This document shows, one piece after another, positions 34,948-42,992 of a stretch of 64,000 nt of DNA; position 1 is the first letter of the stretch; the number at the start of each line of letters is the position of its first letter. The notes beneath the pieces are model-generated. The model did not search any database, was not told the DNA's origin, and saw only the letters and a program-made list of their open reading frames with translations. The DNA is from CAVSNH01 sp963729275 (GTDB lineage Bacteria; Actinomycetota; Acidimicrobiia; Acidimicrobiales; RAAP-2): positions 496,001 through 560,000 of the forward strand of contig CAVSNH010000013.1 in assembly GCA_963729275.1 (NCBI GenBank). The letters run 5' to 3'. The translations under genes and the position numbers were made by a program.

Positions 34948-35046
34948 GCCCCGCTCCGGTTGATAGACCTCGTGCGCCCGCCAGTGACGCTCGGCCGGAC
35001 ACTATCGCTCAGCTCTTACGCCGAGCGGCACCCAAAACGGCGATCG

Positions 35047-35142
35047 TCAGGGTCGTCCGAGCACGGCTAGATCCGGGACGGTGATCGCCGGATGGTGGTC
35101 ACCGTTGTCGTCGCCCCGGATCCAGCCGGCCGGGTGCGGCAT
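35047..35142 (-). CDS. small ORF or gene remnant, 31 codons
   Basis: A short frame in the 278-bp gap between the MBOAT gene and etfA. From ATG 35140-35142 it reads MPHPAGWIRGDDNGDHHPA and ends AVLGRP. The same frame is open upstream back to a TGA and reads sensibly (ACWHFGHQV), but without a standard start codon. The residue mix, rich in His, Asp, Trp and Gly, looks protein-like rather than random, so it could be the tail of a degraded gene or a small protein. Not recognised. Confidence 0.3.
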   Translation of the reverse strand: MPHPAGWIRGDDNGDHHPAITVPDLAVLGRP

Positions 35143-35225
35143 GACCTGGTGTCCGAAGTGCCAACAGGCCTCGGGTCCCGGCTGACCCCTCCGTGAGGCC
35201 TCGTGAGCCGGTCAGCCGGCGGTCG

Positions 35226-36196
35226 TCAACCCCGCGCCTTGAGGGCGTCGATGAGGTTGGGCAGCACCTTGTGGACATCGCCGACCACGCCCAGGTCGGC
35301 CACCGAGAAAATGGGCGCGTCCTGGTCCTTGTTGATGGCCACGATGTTCTTCGAGTTCTTCATACCGACCAGGTGCTGGGTGGCGCCGGAGATGCCGCAG
35401 GCCACATAGACCGTCGGCTTGACCGTCTTGCCCGTCTGACCGACCTGGTGGGAGTACGGCACCCACCCGGCGTCGACGATGGCCCGGCTGGCGCCCGCCG
35501 CTCCGTGGAGCAGCGAGGCCAGCTCCTCGATCATGGCGTAACTCTCCTTGTCGCCGAGGCCCCGGCCACCGGAGACGACGACGTCGGCCTCGTCGAGCTT
35601 CGGTCCGGCCCGTTCCTCGACATGCCGGTCGAGGACCTTGGCCGCGCCGGTGGCGCCGAGGTCGGGAACAGCGGCGGCCACGACCTCGGCCGCTCCCCCG
35701 CCCGAAGCCTCGGCGGCGAACGACTTGGCCCGGATGACGAAGAGGGCCGGTCCCCCGCCGGTGAAGCGGGCGTTCGCCATCTGGCTGCCACCGAAGATGG
35801 CGTGCGTGCTGACCAGGCCACCCTCGCCCTCGTCGAGGTCGACCACGTTGGTGAGGACCGGCCGGTCGATCCTCACCGACAGGCGTCCAGCGATGTCCCG
35901 GCCGTCGTAGGTGGCCGGGAAGAGGATGGCGTCGGGCGCGCTTCCCCCTCGACAGCGGCGGCCATGGCGGCGGCAACCGGGCTGCCCGGCAGGCTGCCAC
36001 TCAGGTCACCCACGTCGTGGACGGTCGTCACCCCGTACTCGCCGAGGGTCGCCGCCGCCTGCTCCGTACCGTCCCCCCAGGTCCACGCCTCGACCGTCCC
36101 CGCCAGCTGGCGGGCCCGGGTGGCGAGCTCGAGAGAGATCGTGGTGGGGGCGCCCTCGGCCTTCTCGGCCAGCACCCAGATCGTTCCGACAGACAT
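35226..36196 (-). pseudogene. etfA: electron transfer flavoprotein alpha subunit, frameshifted
   Basis: EtfA carries FAD and passes electrons from acyl-CoA and other dehydrogenases to the quinone pool. Reading starts at 36196 (MSVGTIWVLAEK) and keeps its frame to about 35950. The homologous continuation (PDAILFPATYDGRDIAG, then the FAD domain with SGGRGLGDKESYAMIEELA, YSHQVGQTGKTVKPTVYVAC and GISGATQH) is in the -1 frame and runs to 35226. Adding one base in the CCC run read at 35934-35936 restores a continuous product of about 320 residues. It is a real frameshift or a consensus error. etfB lies 58 bp upstream on the same strand. Confidence 0.88.
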
Positions 36197-36215
36197 GTGT
36201 ACTTCGCTCCTGCTC

Positions 36216-36257
36216 TGCGACTCGGCCGTTGCGACTCGGCCGCTGCGACTCGGCCTA
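36216..36257. repeat. 14-bp tandem repeat between etfB and etfA
   Basis: Three units of TGCGACTCGGCCGT or one- to two-base variants (36216-36229, 36230-36243, 36244-36257). The last overlaps the etfB stop codon. It fills almost the whole 58-bp gap between etfB and etfA. Confidence 0.6.
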
Positions 36258-37034
36258 GATGACCTTCAGCTGTTCCAGGAAGGCGATGACCCGCTCGTAG
36301 CCATCGCCCTCGTCGACGACGATCTCGCCCGAACCACGGGCCTCGGCGTCGGCCACGCCAATGATCTCCTGACGGGCTCCCGCCGCACCCACCGCGGCTG
36401 CGTCAACCCCGAGGTCGGCGACGGTCAGCGTCTCGACCGGCTTCGACTTGGCCGCCATGATCCCCTTGAACGAGGGATAGCGCGGCTCGACCACGCCGGC
36501 CGTGACCGTGACCACCGCCGGCAGCGGGCTCTCCACGTCGTCGTAGCCGGCCTCCGTCTGGCGCTCGACCTTGACGGTGCCCTCGGCGACCTCGACCTTC
36601 TTGGCGAAGGTCACCGACGGGAAGCCGAGGAGCTCGGCCACCTGCACGGGGGTCGTCCCCGTGTAGCCGTCGGTCGACTCGGTGGCGGCCAGCACGAGGT
36701 CCGGCTCAGCCCGTTTGATGGCCGCGGCAAGCACCTTGGCCGTGCCCAGGGCATCGGTGCCAGCCAGGCTGTCGTCACTGATGAGGATGGCCTTGGCCGC
36801 GCCCATGGCGAGCGCCGTCCGCAGCCCGGAGGTCTCACCGTTCGGCGCCATCGACACGAGCGTGACCTCCCCGCCCCCAGCCTGCTCGGCCAGCTGCAGG
36901 GCCATCTCCACCCCGTAGGCGTCCGAGTCGTCGAGGATGAGCTTCCCCTCTCTGACCAGGGTCTTCGTCGCCGGGTCGAGGGCCGGCGGGGCGGCCGGGT
37001 CAGGGATCTGCTTCACGCATACAACGACGTTCAT
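36255..37034 (-). CDS. etfB: electron transfer flavoprotein beta subunit
   Basis: A 259-residue EtfB that binds AMP and forms a heterodimer with EtfA. The opening MNVVVCVKQIPDP and the EtfB signature region VEMALQLAEQAGG, IKRAEPDLVLAATESTDGYTG and PLPAVVTVTAGVVEPRYPS are diagnostic. The ATG (37032-37034) is clear. It is upstream of etfA on the same strand. An enoyl-CoA hydratase gene is elsewhere in the window (59380), consistent with beta-oxidation capacity. Confidence 0.94.
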   Translation of the reverse strand: MNVVVCVKQIPDPAAPPALDPATKTLVREGKLILDDSDAYGVEMALQLAEQAGGGEVTLVSMAPNGETSGLRTALAMGAAKAILISDDSLAGTDALGTAKVLAAAIKRAEPDLVLAATESTDGYTGTTPVQVAELLGFPSVTFAKKVEVAEGTVKVERQTEAGYDDVESPLPAVVTVTAGVVEPRYPSFKGIMAAKSKPVETLTVADLGVDAAAVGAAGARQEIIGVADAEARGSGEIVVDEGDGYERVIAFLEQLKVI

Positions 37035-37151
37035 GGCCCCGCATTGTTGACGAAATTCGTCGCGCCGACCAATCGAGTTGCGGGCCAGGCAGCCCCAAGG
37101 CCGGCGCCGGGACCGCTCGAGGCCGGTCGGTCGGAGACGAAGGGAAGCCGT

Positions 37152-37850
37152 TCAGCGCCGGGCACCGAGAACGCCCCGAGCCAACAGCACGTCGTCGGTG
37201 ATCACCGTGTCGACCTCGAGCACCTGAGCCGCGGCCAGCCAGTCCCGATCGTTGACCGTCCAGGCACAGACGGCGAGGCCGGCGCCGTGGGCAGCCACGA
37301 CCAGATCGTCGGTGACCAGGTCGGCGGCGGGATGCAGCGCCGAGCAGCCTCGGTCGAGCGCAGCGCTTACCGCCGCCTCGGGTGCCATGGCTCGTGCGTA
37401 GAGCAAGCCGGTGACGACATCAGGGTGGACGGCCCGGGCCGCGGTGAGCGCCGAGGGCCAGAACGACGAGACGATCACCTGGCGTCCGGGCTCGAGGGCG
37501 GCCACGAGCTCGCCCACGGCTCGTGCCAGGTGGTCGTCGGGGTCGAAACCCGGCTCGTTCGGGAGGTTCTTCACCTCGATGTTGACCGAAAGGCCATCGC
37601 ATGCCTCGAGGGCCGGCCCGAGCAGGGGCACGTCGCCGGGAAGCTGCTTGGTCCGCAGCCGGCTGATCGGCCCGAGGCCGGCGATGACGGCGTCGTGGTG
37701 CACGGCGATGGCGCCGTCGGAGGTCATCCGGACGTCGAGCTCGATGCCATCGGCGCCGAGGTCACGGGCCCTCCGGAAGGCGGCGATCGTGTTCTCGGCG
37801 ATCCCCTCCTCCGGGTCGGGCGCCCCCCGGTGGGCGACGACGCAGGTCAC
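37152..37850 (-). CDS. glycerophosphodiester phosphodiesterase
   Basis: A 232-residue GDPD-family TIM-barrel enzyme that releases glycerol-3-phosphate from glycerophosphodiesters. The catalytic motifs are VVAHRGAPDPEEGIAENT (His, Arg and Asn), GADGIELDVRMTSDGAIAVH (metal Glu and Asp and the second His) and SVNIEVKN (third metal ligand). There is no signal peptide, so it is cytosolic (UgpQ-like). The GTG start is at 37848-37850. It stands alone between etfB and the whiB upstream region. Confidence 0.92.
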   Translation of the reverse strand: MTCVVAHRGAPDPEEGIAENTIAAFRRARDLGADGIELDVRMTSDGAIAVHHDAVIAGLGPISRLRTKQLPGDVPLLGPALEACDGLSVNIEVKNLPNEPGFDPDDHLARAVGELVAALEPGRQVIVSSFWPSALTAARAVHPDVVTGLLYARAMAPEAAVSAALDRGCSALHPAADLVTDDLVVAAHGAGLAVCAWTVNDRDWLAAAQVLEVDTVITDDVLLARGVLGARR

Positions 37851-38014
37851 GGATATGGCCTACCCGGTCTGCGGCGGGCCATCCCGGTTCTCTGTCCCCG
37901 CATGCCACCTCGCCTCCCGGGCCCGCCAGCCCGGGGCCGTTACGCTCGCTCACCTGGGACGACGGGTAGACCTCCGACCGGACGTCCCGGTCACCCCTAC
38001 GGCCCGCAAGTCCC

Positions 38015-38043
38015 TTGCAACCCACCCGCTGCGCCGTTAACCT
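38015..38043 (+). promoter_or_regulatory. probable sigma-A-type promoter of whiB
   Basis: TTGCAA (38015-38020) and TAACCT (38038-38043) are separated by exactly 17 bp, the preferred spacing. Transcription would begin near 38050, giving a long leader that includes both inverted repeats before the GTG at 38167. Confidence 0.5.
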
Positions 38044-38060
38044 ATGACCGAATCCTGAAC

Positions 38061-38086
38061 AGCCGGTATCGATTCGGCTACCGGCT
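38061..38086. promoter_or_regulatory. inverted repeat in the whiB leader, 8-bp arms
   Basis: AGCCGGTA (38061-38068) and TACCGGCT (38079-38086) are perfect inverted arms around a 10-nt loop. It could be an operator or an RNA hairpin. It lies 2 bp before the next inverted repeat. Confidence 0.55.
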
Positions 38087-38088
38087 TA

Positions 38089-38104
38089 TGTGAAAAGGTT
38101 CACA
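38089..38104. promoter_or_regulatory. inverted repeat TGTGAA-N4-TTCACA upstream of whiB
   Basis: Perfect 6-bp arms TGTGAA and TTCACA around AAGG (38089-38104). The TGTGA-like half-sites resemble CRP/FNR-family operators (TGTGA-N6-TCACA); here the spacing gives TGTGA-N6-TCACA exactly. In M. tuberculosis whiB1 is a known target of the CRP-family regulator Rv3676, so this is a plausible CRP site. Confidence 0.6.
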
Positions 38105-38166
38105 AAAGCTCTCCCAGGGTAGGGGTCACCCGGACGGGTCATGGGGGCGGAAGCGGAGGAGTAGTC

Positions 38167-38457
38167 GTGGCGCTGCAGTGGAACCGCACGATCGATTGGG
38201 ACGAAGGTGATTGGCGCCAGCTGGCCGCCTGTCGCAGCGCGGAGCCCGAACTCTTCTTTCCCATCGGCACCACCGGGCCCGCCGTCGACCAGATCGAGGC
38301 GGCCAAGCGGGTGTGTCGGGGCTGCGAGGCCCAGGAGCCTTGCCTCGACTTTGCCCTGGCTACCAACCAGGAGTCCGGCGTGTGGGGAGCGACCTCCGAG
38401 GAGGAGCGGCGAGTGCTGCGCAAGGCCTGGCTGGCGGCCCGGCGTCGCGCCTCTTAG
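38167..38457 (+). CDS. WhiB-family iron-sulfur transcription regulator
   Basis: A 96-residue WhiB-like protein with four cluster-binding Cys: one in QLAACRSAEPELFFP (about residue 22), then CRGCEAQEPC (three). The turn GVWGATSEEERRVLR and the basic KAWLAARRRAS tail are the usual DNA- or sigma-binding end. It senses NO or redox through a [4Fe-4S] cluster and binds the primary sigma factor. The location next to a PdtaS-type kinase matches the whiB1-pdtaS (Rv3219-Rv3220c) arrangement, so it is probably a WhiB1 orthologue. The start is GTG 38167. Confidence 0.92.
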   Translation: MALQWNRTIDWDEGDWRQLAACRSAEPELFFPIGTTGPAVDQIEAAKRVCRGCEAQEPCLDFALATNQESGVWGATSEEERRVLRKAWLAARRRAS

Positions 38458-38493
38458 TAGCTCGACAACCGAATCGCTCGGCCGCTGAGTCGC

Positions 38494-38538
38494 AGGTCGA
38501 TTCGCAGTAGGTCGATTCGCAGTAGGTCGATTCGCAGT
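38494..38538. repeat. 15-bp tandem repeat downstream of whiB
   Basis: Three perfect units AGGTCGATTCGCAGT (38494-38508, 38509-38523, 38524-38538), 37 bp after the whiB stop and between convergent whiB and pdtaS. No function is apparent. Perfect copies suggest recent expansion. Confidence 0.7.
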
Positions 38539-38635
38539 AGTGCCCATACCCGGGCAACCGACTTGGCCCGTTCGAAAATCCCTCTTCGCCCGCCGGGCTT
38601 TGCCCGACCAGCTTTCGTCGTCCGACGGGCAACCT

Positions 38636-40144
38636 TCAGAGGCCGATGGGCCGGACCTCAGGAATGGGCAGGGTGATCGTCACCGTCGTGCCGTCCTGAT
38701 CGTCGTCGCGGCGGTTGTGCATGGTGATGGTCCCCTCCAGCTGACTGCGAACCAAGTCGCGCACGATCGACAGGCCGAGGCTCTGGCTTTCGTCGAGGTC
38801 GAAGCCCTCTGGCAGGCCGGCGCCGTCGTCACAGACTTCGAGACGCAGCACGGTGCCGTCGTTCTCGAGTCGCACGCTGATCGTTCCCGGCTCCGTCCGT
38901 TCGCTCGAGCCTTCGTCGGCCTCGAAATCGGCGAAGGCGTGCTCGATGGCGTTCTGCACGAGCTCGGCCAGGACCACGCTGAGTGGGGTCGCCACCTCGG
39001 CGGGTACCTCGCCGAGGTGACCGGTCACCTCGAATTGGAGGCGACGCGACACCACCACCGAGTCCTCGGCCATCTTGATGAGCGAAGTAACGATCTCGTC
39101 GAAGGGGACCTGGTCGCCGGGCTCCCGGGAGAGGATCTCGTGCACGATGGCGATGGAGCGGACGCGCCGCTCGGCTTCGAAGAGAGCCACGCGCCCTCCC
39201 CCCGGCGGTAGGCGGCGGGCCTGGAGGCGCAACAGGGCCGAGATGGTCTGCAGGTTGTTCTTCACTCGATGGTGCACCTCGCGGATGGCCGCGTCCTTGG
39301 AGAGGAGGAGGCGATCGAGCCGGCGCACGTCGGTCACGTCTCGCAGGAGCACGAGGCATCCGGTGACCCGCTGGCGCTCGATGAGCGGGATGCAGTGGAA
39401 CAGCACAGTGACGTCGGGCCGGCGCTCGACCTCCTCGACGACGGGAAGGCCGGAGGCGAGCGCCCATTCGATGGCCGACTCCTCGATGCCGAGGTCGGAG
39501 AGGCGCTGGCCCTCGACCTGGGTGTAGAGCCCCATGCGGTGCAGGGCGTTGGTGGCGTTGGGTGACGCGTAGCGGACTCGGCCGGCCTCGTCGGTGAGGA
39601 CCACGCCATCGCCGACGCGGGGCGCCTCCTCGGTGGCCACTTCCTCACCTGGGAAGGGGAACGTCGACTCGGACAACATGATGGCGAAGCGGTCGAAGAC
39701 GTTGAGATAGGTGCGCTCGAGGTGCCCGGGGCGCCGGCCGGCGGACGACGACAGCCGGACGAGTACGGCCACGAGGACGTTCTCGCAGCGCACGGGGATG
39801 GCCTGCATGCGCACCGGGCCTTCGTCGGGGTCGCGCACGACCTCGCCATTCGACGCCTCCCCGGTGGCGAGGGCATCGACGACCGCCGACCAGTCGTCTG
39901 CCGCCGCCACCTCACCGACGAGGTCGTCCTGGACGACGGTGGGCGCGTTCGAGGGACGCATCTGGCCGAGCACCACCATCTCGTCGTCGCCACCACCACC
40001 CGTGGCCATCGGCGTCATGAGCAGGAGGTCCGAGAAGGAGAGGTCGGCCAGGACCCCCCAGGTGCCGAGCAGGCGCTGGAGGTGGGCCAGCTGGACCTCG
40101 TCGAGAGTGGTGCGGTCGAAAGCCAGTTCCGCCGGGGTGGTCAC
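38636..40144 (-). CDS. pdtaS: PdtaS-type sensor histidine kinase
   Basis: About 502 residues, cytosolic, no transmembrane segment. Residues 1-150 form a GAF-like domain, 185-290 a PAS domain (GDGVVLTDEAGRVRYASPNA), and the rest a HisKA_2/HATPase pair. The phosphoacceptor is in EVHHRVKNNLQTISALLRLQ; the ATP-binding N and G boxes are AELVQNAIEHAF and CDDGAGLPEGF, then LGLSIVRDLV. PdtaS phosphorylates the ANTAR regulator PdtaR, which acts on RNA. No PdtaR gene is in the window. GTG 40144 starts 1 bp after the PHP gene stop, indicating an operon. Confidence 0.92.
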   Translation of the reverse strand: MTTPAELAFDRTTLDEVQLAHLQRLLGTWGVLADLSFSDLLLMTPMATGGGGDDEMVVLGQMRPSNAPTVVQDDLVGEVAAADDWSAVVDALATGEASNGEVVRDPDEGPVRMQAIPVRCENVLVAVLVRLSSSAGRRPGHLERTYLNVFDRFAIMLSESTFPFPGEEVATEEAPRVGDGVVLTDEAGRVRYASPNATNALHRMGLYTQVEGQRLSDLGIEESAIEWALASGLPVVEEVERRPDVTVLFHCIPLIERQRVTGCLVLLRDVTDVRRLDRLLLSKDAAIREVHHRVKNNLQTISALLRLQARRLPPGGGRVALFEAERRVRSIAIVHEILSREPGDQVPFDEIVTSLIKMAEDSVVVSRRLQFEVTGHLGEVPAEVATPLSVVLAELVQNAIEHAFADFEADEGSSERTEPGTISVRLENDGTVLRLEVCDDGAGLPEGFDLDESQSLGLSIVRDLVRSQLEGTITMHNRRDDDQDGTTVTITLPIPEVRPIGL

Positions 40145-40145
40145 G

Positions 40146-41030
40146 TCAACCGTCCACGGTTGCGGCCACCTCGACAACGTGCGGTTGGCGGCCACGGAAG
40201 GCGCAGAGCTCGGTCACGCCGGCCGACACGAGGAGGCCCCGTAGTGCATCTGCTCGATCGGCCACGTCGGGCAGAGTGTGGGCATCAGAGGCAGTGGTGA
40301 GAGGCACCCCTCGCTCGACGAAGCGACGCAGCAGCGGTGGCGCCGGGTACTCCTCACCCATCGGCTTGCGCCAGCCGGCCGACGACAGTTCGGCGGCCAT
40401 GCCCGAGGCAGCCGCAGCTTCGGCGATGCGGTCGTAGCACTCGTCGGGGACGGCGGGCCGCCGGCCGGCCACCTTCACGAGGTCGGGATGGGCCAGGACG
40501 TCGCAGGTGCGAGAGGCAGCGAGCTCCTCCATGGCCCGGGTGTACGTGTCCCATACGCCGTCGACGTCGCGCGCCTCCCACTCGGCCATGGTGAGCGGGT
40601 CGTCGAGCACGTCGAAGCGCCAGGCACCGAGCCAGTGCACCGAGCCGAGGAGCACGTCGAAGGGGTAACCGATGAGCAGGTCGGCCACCTCGTCCATGCG
40701 CCCCTCGTAGTAGTCGACCTCGAGACCGCAGACCACGGGGAGCCCAGCGCCCTTGACCGCCTCGACCACCTCGACGTAGCTGTCCAGGTCCACGTGAGCA
40801 TGGTGATCCCAGTAGGCGGCCATCCCCGCATGCAAGGCAGCGTCCGGGTCGTCTTTCCAGAACCCCCAAAGGAGGTCACGAGCCTGGGTGAAGCGGAACA
40901 GGTGCTCGGTCACCGCGATCTCCGTGACGCCGGCCGCGGCTGCCCGCTCGCAGTAGGCAGCCACCTGCTCGACGGTGGCCTCGGCCTCCCGCTGGGTGTG
41001 GGGCCACAGATGCAGGTGGTAGTCGAGCAC
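40146..41030 (-). CDS. PHP-domain phosphatase (HisJ-like)
   Basis: A 294-residue polymerase/histidinol phosphatase-type metalloenzyme. Metal ligands are visible in MLDYHLHLWPHTQREAE (HxH), EIAVTEHLFRF, VCGLEVDYYEGR, LLGSVHWLG, DVLAHPDLVKV and TTASDAHTLPDV. It resembles histidinol-phosphate phosphatases (HisJ, about 270 residues), but other his genes are absent, so the substrate may differ. The GTG start is at 41028-41030. It lies between the O-methyltransferase and pdtaS genes on the same strand. Confidence 0.87.
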   Translation of the reverse strand: MLDYHLHLWPHTQREAEATVEQVAAYCERAAAAGVTEIAVTEHLFRFTQARDLLWGFWKDDPDAALHAGMAAYWDHHAHVDLDSYVEVVEAVKGAGLPVVCGLEVDYYEGRMDEVADLLIGYPFDVLLGSVHWLGAWRFDVLDDPLTMAEWEARDVDGVWDTYTRAMEELAASRTCDVLAHPDLVKVAGRRPAVPDECYDRIAEAAAASGMAAELSSAGWRKPMGEEYPAPPLLRRFVERGVPLTTASDAHTLPDVADRADALRGLLVSAGVTELCAFRGRQPHVVEVAATVDG

Positions 41031-41072
41031 AGGCGCCCGCTCGGTCGAGTGACGGTGGGAGGCGGGCGCGCC

Positions 41073-41717
41073 TCAGCCGGCCCGACGGACGAGGGTGACC
41101 CCGTCGCGCACGGGGGTCTGGACGACCACCACTCGCTGGTCTCGGGCCAGGTCGTCGTTGAACTGCCGAAGGGCGACAGTGTCGGGTGACGTGTCGTTGG
41201 CATCGAGGATGCGACCGCTCCAGAGGGTGTTGTCGACGGCGATGAGACCTCGGTCTGACAGCTTGGGCAGGACGGCATCGAAGTAGCCCGCGTACCCGGT
41301 CTTATCGGCGTCGATGAAGACGAAGTCGAAGGGGCCGTCGAGACCGGCGATGGTGTCGGCGGCCGGCCCGACCACGACCTCGATGCGATCGGCGTAGGGA
41401 CTGGCGGCGATGTGACGGCGGGCGAACTCGGCGTGGACCTCGTTGATCTCGCAGGTCGTTATCCGCCCACCGGGGGGAAGACCGGCGGCCATGGCCAGCG
41501 ACGAATAGCCACCGAAGGTGCCGATCTCGAGGACCCGCTGGGCACCGAGGGCGAAGACCAAAGTCTCGAGGAAACGACCTTCGAGCGGACCAACCATCAT
41601 CCCCGGGAAGTCGAGGGTGGCGATCAGGTCGGCGGCCAGCTCGTCGAGGTGGGCCGGCGGCGGGGTCGAGTGGGCGGTGGCGTAGGCCTCGATCTCGGGG
41701 TCGGTGATATTCGCCAT
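41073..41717 (-). CDS. class I SAM-dependent O-methyltransferase
   Basis: A 214-residue methyltransferase of the caffeoyl-CoA/catechol O-methyltransferase type. Motif I is VLEIGTFGGYSSLAMAAGLP, acidic motif GRITTCEINEVHAEFARRH binds the SAM ribose, and FDFVFIDADKTGYAGYFDAV with AVDNTLWSGRI supplies the divalent-metal ligands. It methylates a catechol-like or small hydroxylated substrate; actinobacterial orthologues (Rv0187 or Rv1220c-like) have unknown natural substrates. The ATG is at 41715-41717. It is probably the first gene of the methyltransferase-PHP-pdtaS run. Confidence 0.9.
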   Translation of the reverse strand: MANITDPEIEAYATAHSTPPPAHLDELAADLIATLDFPGMMVGPLEGRFLETLVFALGAQRVLEIGTFGGYSSLAMAAGLPPGGRITTCEINEVHAEFARRHIAASPYADRIEVVVGPAADTIAGLDGPFDFVFIDADKTGYAGYFDAVLPKLSDRGLIAVDNTLWSGRILDANDTSPDTVALRQFNDDLARDQRVVVVQTPVRDGVTLVRRAG

Positions 41718-41781
41718 GCCCTGATCGTACGGCAGCGCCGGAGGCCCGCCGGCTGCGGCCGGGCCGAGTCGTTGCCCCGCC

Positions 41782-42930
41782 TCAATCCCAGATCTGCTCT
41801 CCGAGTCGCACGAGACCGGCGAGGTCGTAGATGTCGGTGTCGAAGAAGGGCACCGTGGCCAGCACGTCGGGCACCACCGAGAGGCTCTGGCGCTCCTCCA
41901 TCTCCCGACGCGCCACCACCTGGAAGTTGAGGAAGCTGGCAGCCACCTCCGAGAGGACCCGGGTGATCTGATCGGCGTCGCCGAGCTCGGGTGTGACGGC
42001 GGCGAGGCCGGGGGCGAGCTTCTTGCCGAGCTCGGCGGATCGCTCGCGCATGGCCTCGGCCACCGCCCCGCCGTCGGACCTCAAGAGATAGTCGGGCAGC
42101 ACCTTGTTGAGGACAATGGCCCCGAGATGCAGCCGCCGGGCAGTGAGCTGCTCGGCGAAGAACTCTGCCTCTCGCAAGGGCACGGCCTCGAGAGTCGAGA
42201 CGACCATGAACGTCGTGCGGCGATCGGCTAACAGTCGCTCGACGGCCTCGGAGCGCTCCATGAACCCGGCGTGCATGGACTGGAAGAGGACGAAGAACTC
42301 GGCGATGTCCGAGAGGAACTCCGAGCCCAGGATGCGGTCGGCAACCTGGTAGAAGGGCCGGGTGGCGGCGTTCACGAATCGCGACCGATACGGGACGATG
42401 AGCCAGCGCAAGAGGCGCGAGGAGAAGAACTCGGCCACCCGTTTCGGAGCGTCGAGGAAGTCGAGCGCATTACGGGTGGGCGGCGTGTCGACGACGATGA
42501 GGTCGTAGTCGCGCTCGGAATGGATCTCATAGAGGCGCTCCATGGCGATGTAGTCATGGCTCTGGACGAACCGTCCCGAGATGTTGCGATACAGGGGGTT
42601 GGCCAAGATCTCATCGCGGGTGCGCCGGTCGGGGGCGTGGCGCCGAATCAGGGCGTCCCACGACTCCTTCATGTCGAGCATGGCCGCCCACAGCTCACCC
42701 CGGGGACGCAGCCCGGCTGCCCGGAAGGCGTCATCGGGCACGCGGTGCTCGTCGTTGCCGATCCCGCTCAGGCCCAGAGCGTCGGCCAGCCGGCGGGCGG
42801 GGTCCACGGTGAGGACGAGCACCTTGCTGCCGTGGCGTTGCGCAGCCAGTAGGCCGGCAGCCGCCGCGGTGGTCGTCTTTCCCACGCCGCCCGGACCACA
42901 GCAGACGACGATCTCCTTGGCCGCCAGCAA
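41782..42930 (-). CDS. ArsA-family ATPase 2 (Rv3680-like), start probably frameshifted
   Basis: A 382-codon P-loop ATPase. The deviant Walker A is VVCCGPGGVGKTTTAAAAGL, switch motifs are LTVDPARRLADALGL and LIVVDTPPTRNALDFLD. It resembles the second member of the Rv3679-Rv3680 pair, actinobacterial Get3/ArsA homologues thought to form a heteromer. The listed start is a TTG with no ribosome site. A coupled ATG (43050-43052) overlaps the stop of ArsA 1 but is out of frame here. One extra G in the G5 tract at 42993-42997 (the two neighbouring repeats have G6) would fuse it in frame to this gene. Confidence 0.87.
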   Translation of the reverse strand: MLAAKEIVVCCGPGGVGKTTTAAAAGLLAAQRHGSKVLVLTVDPARRLADALGLSGIGNDEHRVPDDAFRAAGLRPRGELWAAMLDMKESWDALIRRHAPDRRTRDEILANPLYRNISGRFVQSHDYIAMERLYEIHSERDYDLIVVDTPPTRNALDFLDAPKRVAEFFSSRLLRWLIVPYRSRFVNAATRPFYQVADRILGSEFLSDIAEFFVLFQSMHAGFMERSEAVERLLADRRTTFMVVSTLEAVPLREAEFFAEQLTARRLHLGAIVLNKVLPDYLLRSDGGAVAEAMRERSAELGKKLAPGLAAVTPELGDADQITRVLSEVAASFLNFQVVARREMEERQSLSVVPDVLATVPFFDTDIYDLAGLVRLGEQIWD

Positions 42931-42992
42931 GCTGTCGAGCGTGCCCCGCCCGTCGGGCGATCGCGAGCGCGACCGACGCCGGGCATTACCGT

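Larger units (their letters stand above)
37851..38166. other. 316-bp gene-free region upstream of whiB
   Basis: No protein-coding gene is convincing here. The last 150 bp hold a promoter-like TTGCAA/TAACCT pair (38015-38043) and two adjacent inverted repeats (38061-38104). These probably control whiB. The first half has no recognised feature. Confidence 0.5.

Noticed and set aside
33148..35070. 640-codon plus-strand open frame
   Set aside because: Antisense to the SGNH and MBOAT genes; low-complexity composition.
34948..35225. tRNA or other structured RNA gene in this gap
   Set aside because: No cloverleaf, CCA end or known RNA consensus was seen; only a short protein-like frame.
35193..38093. 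966-codon plus-strand open frame
   Set aside because: It lies antisense to etfA, etfB and the glycerophosphodiesterase, which have clear motifs; long antisense frames are common in GC-rich genomes.
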